From: Hyposmocoma kahamanoa
Taxonomy: Eukaryota; Arthropoda; Insecta; Lepidoptera; Cosmopterigidae
Reading direction: 5' to 3'
Assembly: GCF_003589595.1 (NCBI RefSeq)
Contig: NW_020653750.1
Coordinates: forward strand, 3,834,134 to 3,898,133
Length of the DNA: 64,000 nucleotides
Shown here: piece by piece, positions 60,491 through 64,000 of the stretch
How the letters are laid out: each line of letters starts with the position of its first letter
Position numbering within the stretch: position 1 is the first letter of the stretch
Notes under the pieces: generated by a model
Databases searched by the model: none
What the model saw: the letters and a program-made list of their open reading frames with translations, nothing else
Told to the model about the DNA's origin: nothing
Program-made: the position numbers and the translations under genes

Positions 60491-61166
60491 AGAGGTTGGT
60501 AGGGAGGGTCACTATAAACAAAACTAATGTAGAAATATACGGGACTTTGCTTTGACTACGTTGCTCTGGTACTTAAATTTGTAGAGGTTTTCAAATTTGT
60601 GACCAGATATTTGTGATTTCTTACCGATTGTGATTCTTGAGATTTATGTGAGTTCTTACTATTTTATCGTGCCCTGATTTGGCTGGATGTTATTTTTCTT
60701 TTTATTACCTATTTAACTTCGACTTCTTTCAACAACTACATATTATACAAAATCAATAACCCAACGTATAAAACACTGTATGCCACACCCTTCTAAGTAG
60801 AGAATCAGTTCAATGTATTTTTAGACTCGAAAAAATCATAGGTTTGTAGGTACTCGAAAAAATCATAGTTTCCTACCCTGCTCTTAAGATTTCCGCTCTA
60901 ACAATCGCATGCGCAGATACAGATACAGTTTTTGTTTAGAAGTCAATTACTTGTGAAACTAGTAACCACCGCGGATAAAACCTGATTGGAACATCGTCCA
61001 GTGTAAATCGAACAAAGTAAGGCAACTTACCTGTTGTAAAGTCATCGCACTTCAATAAGCTTTTTTCCGAAACTTATGTCAGTATATGTTACTCGTTTAG
61101 TAACAATCTATACACATCATGCGTGAGGGTAAATAAATATTAAAAAATTCTATTGGCCTAAAAGCT

Positions 61167-61237
61167 AATTTACAAAAGCGTCCGGTGATCGAGTGTATTA
61201 ACGTCATACACTCGATCACCGGACGCTTTTGTAAATT
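61167..61237. repeat. 31-bp perfect inverted repeat, 9-nt loop
   Basis: The left arm 61167-61197 (core acaaaagcgtccggtgatcg) is exactly complementary to the right arm 61207-61237. The loop is ttaacgtca. The stem is GC-richer than its surroundings. Confidence 0.93.
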
Positions 61238-61299
61238 GTACCTAAATTTGACCAAGATATTTTTAATTTTTATTTTATTTATTTAGGACAACCAACAAC

Positions 61300-61583
61300 T
61301 GAGGCCATGAGAACCATATTGGCCTAACTCATTTTTTTACAATATTGAGTTTATGATTTTTTCCGGTGCAAATTGATCATTTTGATAGAACCAGAAAGGC
61401 CTAAAAGTGATACAACGAATTTTCACTAGATGGCAGCATAATCATTGTTATGGTTTTTAGTCTGTGATCTAAATTTGAGGTGCCATACTGGCCTAAGTAA
61501 GATAGGCCACTATGGCTTGTCCATTGAATTAGGCCACTATGGCTTGTCCATTGAATTAGGCCACTATGGTTCTCATGGCCTCA
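61300..61583. mobile_element. MITE (284 bp) with internal 27-bp tandem repeats
   Basis: The left end tgaggccatgagaaccatat and the right end, read inward, tgaggccatgagaaccatag form about 28-bp inverted repeats. Near the right end the unit aggccactatggcttgtcc plus attgaatt is present at 61504-61530 and 61531-61557, with a third partial unit merging into the terminal repeat. No clear target duplication was found. Confidence 0.75.
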
Positions 61584-63141
61584 ACTCATACACTTAATAC
61601 ATACAATTTTGATTATACAATTGAAACGGAGTAATGCTAAAGTGTTGACTCAATTAAAGGTTGCCACCACATGCAACACAGTCAAACACAGTTAATTATT
61701 TATATACATAATATATACAGTTATTCAAACTTTTAATTTATATAACATGTAGTACAATATATATTTTTAATACCAAATGTAGAAAGATAAACTTTACAAA
61801 TAGGAAGAAAGTAAGATGTTAACAAACATAAATAAAAATTACTACTATAATTATAACTATTAGAACTATAATTATACTGTATTACAAATAAGGCTTGAAG
61901 TTGCCACAGCAACAGCTCACGTAAAATAAAAATAGTGGTGCACCAAATATATCTAAGCACTAATAAATGCTAAATTACGAAGATACAATTTTAAAGAAAG
62001 AAATTTTGTAAGTGTAGTCCACCGTATCATACAGGGTTCCACACCGAACCCTTTGTTACAAGCGGCCTCTAATGATTTTAATATGTCAAGAAATAGTATA
62101 TATGAATAAATAAACTGTATTGTTGTGTTTATAATTAACATAGTTGTCTAGGAATCAGTATGTTTTCATTAACCGTGTCTACTGCATGACTCTTAATGTT
62201 ACGATGTCAGTATTGGGCACAGATTAGTATGGCAGACTAGTCCTTCTAACGGTTTGAAACCGGTCTGCTAGCCGCCCGTCGAGATTCTCGCCAAGTGCAC
62301 GTATACTCGCTTACATTATTAAATTTTTGTGTCTGCATGTGTAGAGACAAACCTTTTGTAAAACCATTGTACTTTTCGTAAAACATTACAAAGTTAAATC
62401 TTCTTTTTTTTATTTAGATCAGCGCTTTATGAGTCTTTACTTATGTATGTAAAATGTACTGTTTTGGGCTTTACTCTCTTTATAACATTATTTCTCGCAG
62501 TATACTTAATGCGTACGTAAATATCGATCATTATAGCTTTCTGTACAACATGAACGAACGTATCGGGCTTTACTGTCAAGTTTAGTGTCCGGTATATAGA
62601 TACAGTTGTGCATATAGGCCGTAAGTACGATTTGAATAATATCTGCGTGTGGAATGGGTCACCGGTCACGGTACTGCCGCGCAGGAATCCATGTTGTCAA
62701 GCCCTGCCTCGATTGTCAGCTACGACATGCGACATGTCTACTAAATATTCGATTTTAGGCTTTTAGTAAGTATTTTAACTTAGCTGGCTTACAGTTTGAT
62801 TATTATCTATTTTTGATCCAAATCCGAAAATGCAAAACCATTTTATGTTGTTTACACTCTCATAATAAGAATTGTAGAAACCTCAATCTCCAATTGCCTC
62901 TTTTATGTATCAGGGTTATACAATAGAATAGGTACAATATCTTACGCAAAGACACCGTGTATCGCAAGACGCTGTCTGATACGGTTTTATCCAGCTATTG
63001 TCTCGTACTGGAAAGGATTCACTAATGACAAAACAATATTATATTGTTTTAATAGCGGTACTTTTACTTACAAACTACCAAATAATGATAAAAAATCACA
63101 TTGGTATTTTCTCTGCATTATCATTATAGTCAAAAATTTTA

Positions 63142-64000
63142 TTGACTATTATATATTTTTTTTACAATTTTATTGAATCAGAAATTGAGCTGATTATTAA
63201 ACTATCGGATGCCTTCATAACGAGAAAGAATGAAATGAAAGATGGCATCCGGATGAAACATACTAATTATATATCTGCGTTGGTACCCTTAATCACCCAT
63301 TTAATCAGTCGATGTTTGGCCACTTCGATATACCCCCACTTCTCAAAGATAGGCGTCATACGACACATATATAAAAAAGGGAACCGCGATGACTACAATA
63401 ACTACAGACCTATTACTGTACTCTCGTGCATAGATAAAATTATGGAAAGATACATAAGTAATCAATTGAATAAATATTTAATAAAAAAGGATGTCATTAA
63501 TACAAAACAGTACGGATTTCAGAAAAATAAAAGTACTACACAGCTTCTGCGCACTTTTTCGAACCAAGTAAATGATTCATTAGATTAAAAAATGCATGTA
63601 CTTGTAACATTGATTGATTTTAGTAAGGCATTCGATGTGTTGAAATATGAAATCCTATATGACCGGATTTCGCGAGGTGGTATACAGGGCCCTTTATTGG
63701 AATTATTTAAAAATTATAATTCCAGCCGATACACGACTGTAAAAATAGAAAATGAATTTAATAACTTAATACCAACTGAATAAGGCACAGCACAAGCCTC
63801 GGTTTTTGGGCCGACAGAGTATTTACTTTACGTGAATGATATGTCGAATGTCATTAAAGAGGTTCTGTATATCAGTTCGCTGATGATACTTGTCTTTTAG
63901 TGGCCAATAAGGATTTAAATGTAGCACAGACTGATATGCAATATAATTATAACCAATTATGTAAATGGACCCATGATGTAGGATTAGTGATAAATGCGCA
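63142..64000 (+). pseudogene. Non-LTR reverse transcriptase, broken, running off the window
   Basis: The palm and finger motifs of a LINE reverse transcriptase appear in order: IYKKGNRDDYNNYRPITVLS, KIMERYISNQLNKYL, QYGFQKNKSTTQLL, LIDFSKAFDVL, then GTAQASVFGP-EYLLYVNDM and, after a frameshift, QFADDTCLLVANKD (FADD catalytic box) and LCKWTHDVGLVINA at the window edge. The style (YKKG-YNNYRPI, TAQGSVLGP-YVNDM, FADDTCLL) fits the jockey/CR1-like group as I recall it. Lesions: TAA at 63586-63588, TAA at 63781-63783, a frameshift near 63,870. The N-terminal endonuclease is not seen upstream, and the first 40 or so codons of the frame may be unrelated flank. The true start lies somewhere between 63,142 and 63,230. 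Confidence 0.85.

Larger units (their letters stand above)
34234..64000 (+). other. Presumed intron 1 of l(2)gl, filled with transposon remnants
   Basis: This stretch starts at a canonical gtgagt donor, and no second Lgl exon is recognisable to the window edge. Apart from the repeats listed separately, I see no convincing host exon. Stretches where I recognised nothing include 34.3-36.3, 36.5-38.0, 40.8-42.6, 44.3-48.8, 51.5-54.2, 54.5-57.3 and 61.6-63.1 kb. They are AT-rich with only short chance open frames. A nested gene on either strand remains possible. Confidence 0.45.

Noticed and set aside
34234..64000. Second exon of l(2)gl
   Set aside because: I looked for an HGFP-type motif after a splice acceptor and found only gtcaggcttcccgc near 57,705, which does not fit the frame or surrounding residues.
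1..64000. Bacterial, viral or symbiont contamination
   Set aside because: There are no operon-like gene arrangements. The only recognisable host exon and all mobile elements are insect-type.

Overview
This window looks like nuclear genome sequence from an insect, most probably a butterfly or moth (Lepidoptera). It is AT-rich and almost free of genes. It is full of repeats that I associate with lepidopteran genomes: mariner and hAT transposons, tRNA-derived SINEs, 3' ends of non-LTR retrotransposons with characteristic C-terminal motifs, and a short dispersed repeat starting 'gacttcaaaaaaggagg'. I saw no bacterial operons, phage genes, CRISPR arrays or rRNA. Taxon and family names rest on memory of these sequences, not on a search.

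Only one host protein-coding exon is convincing: 34150-34233 (+), the first coding exon of lethal(2) giant larvae, the Lgl cell-polarity scaffold. It has a splice acceptor just upstream and a GTGAGT donor just downstream. No second exon is recognisable, so intron 1 probably fills the rest of the window (at least 29.8 kb). A likely 5'UTR and promoter region lies just upstream (about 33.7-34.07 kb).

Layout. 0-5 kb: a tRNA-derived SINE and a rearranged LINE 3' end. 5.25-6.54 kb: mariner copy 1 (dead). 7.9-10.4 kb: six unrelated short hairpins, a LINE C-terminal tail, a TG microsatellite and a 10-N gap. 11.5-12.5 kb: a TIR element. 17.3-19.5 kb: a foldback element, a SINE and a hAT-like MITE. 20.7-22.0 kb: mariner copy 2 (dead). 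22.75-26.38 kb: a ZBED-type hAT transposon on the minus strand, broken by a TA-target element that coincides with a 400-N gap. 26.5-32 kb: SINEs, two tandem arrays, a tRNA-like repeat and a long foldback. 33.7-34.2 kb: start of l(2)gl. 34.2-64 kb: its presumed intron, with two copies of a 115-bp palindromic MITE, LINE tails, SINEs, a second 400-N gap in the same TA-target element, two CpG-rich patches, a hAT element with an exact 8-bp target duplication (58,139-59,560), a 31-bp perfect hairpin, a MITE with 27-bp tandem repeats, and a broken non-LTR reverse transcriptase that runs off the right edge.

None of the transposase or reverse transcriptase genes is intact. Most short open frames in the window look like chance. 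The most interesting observations are about genome structure: both large gaps fall in one TIR family, one of which split a hAT reading frame that rejoins exactly across the TA target, and there is a cluster of short unrelated inverted duplications. I found no convincing new functional system.
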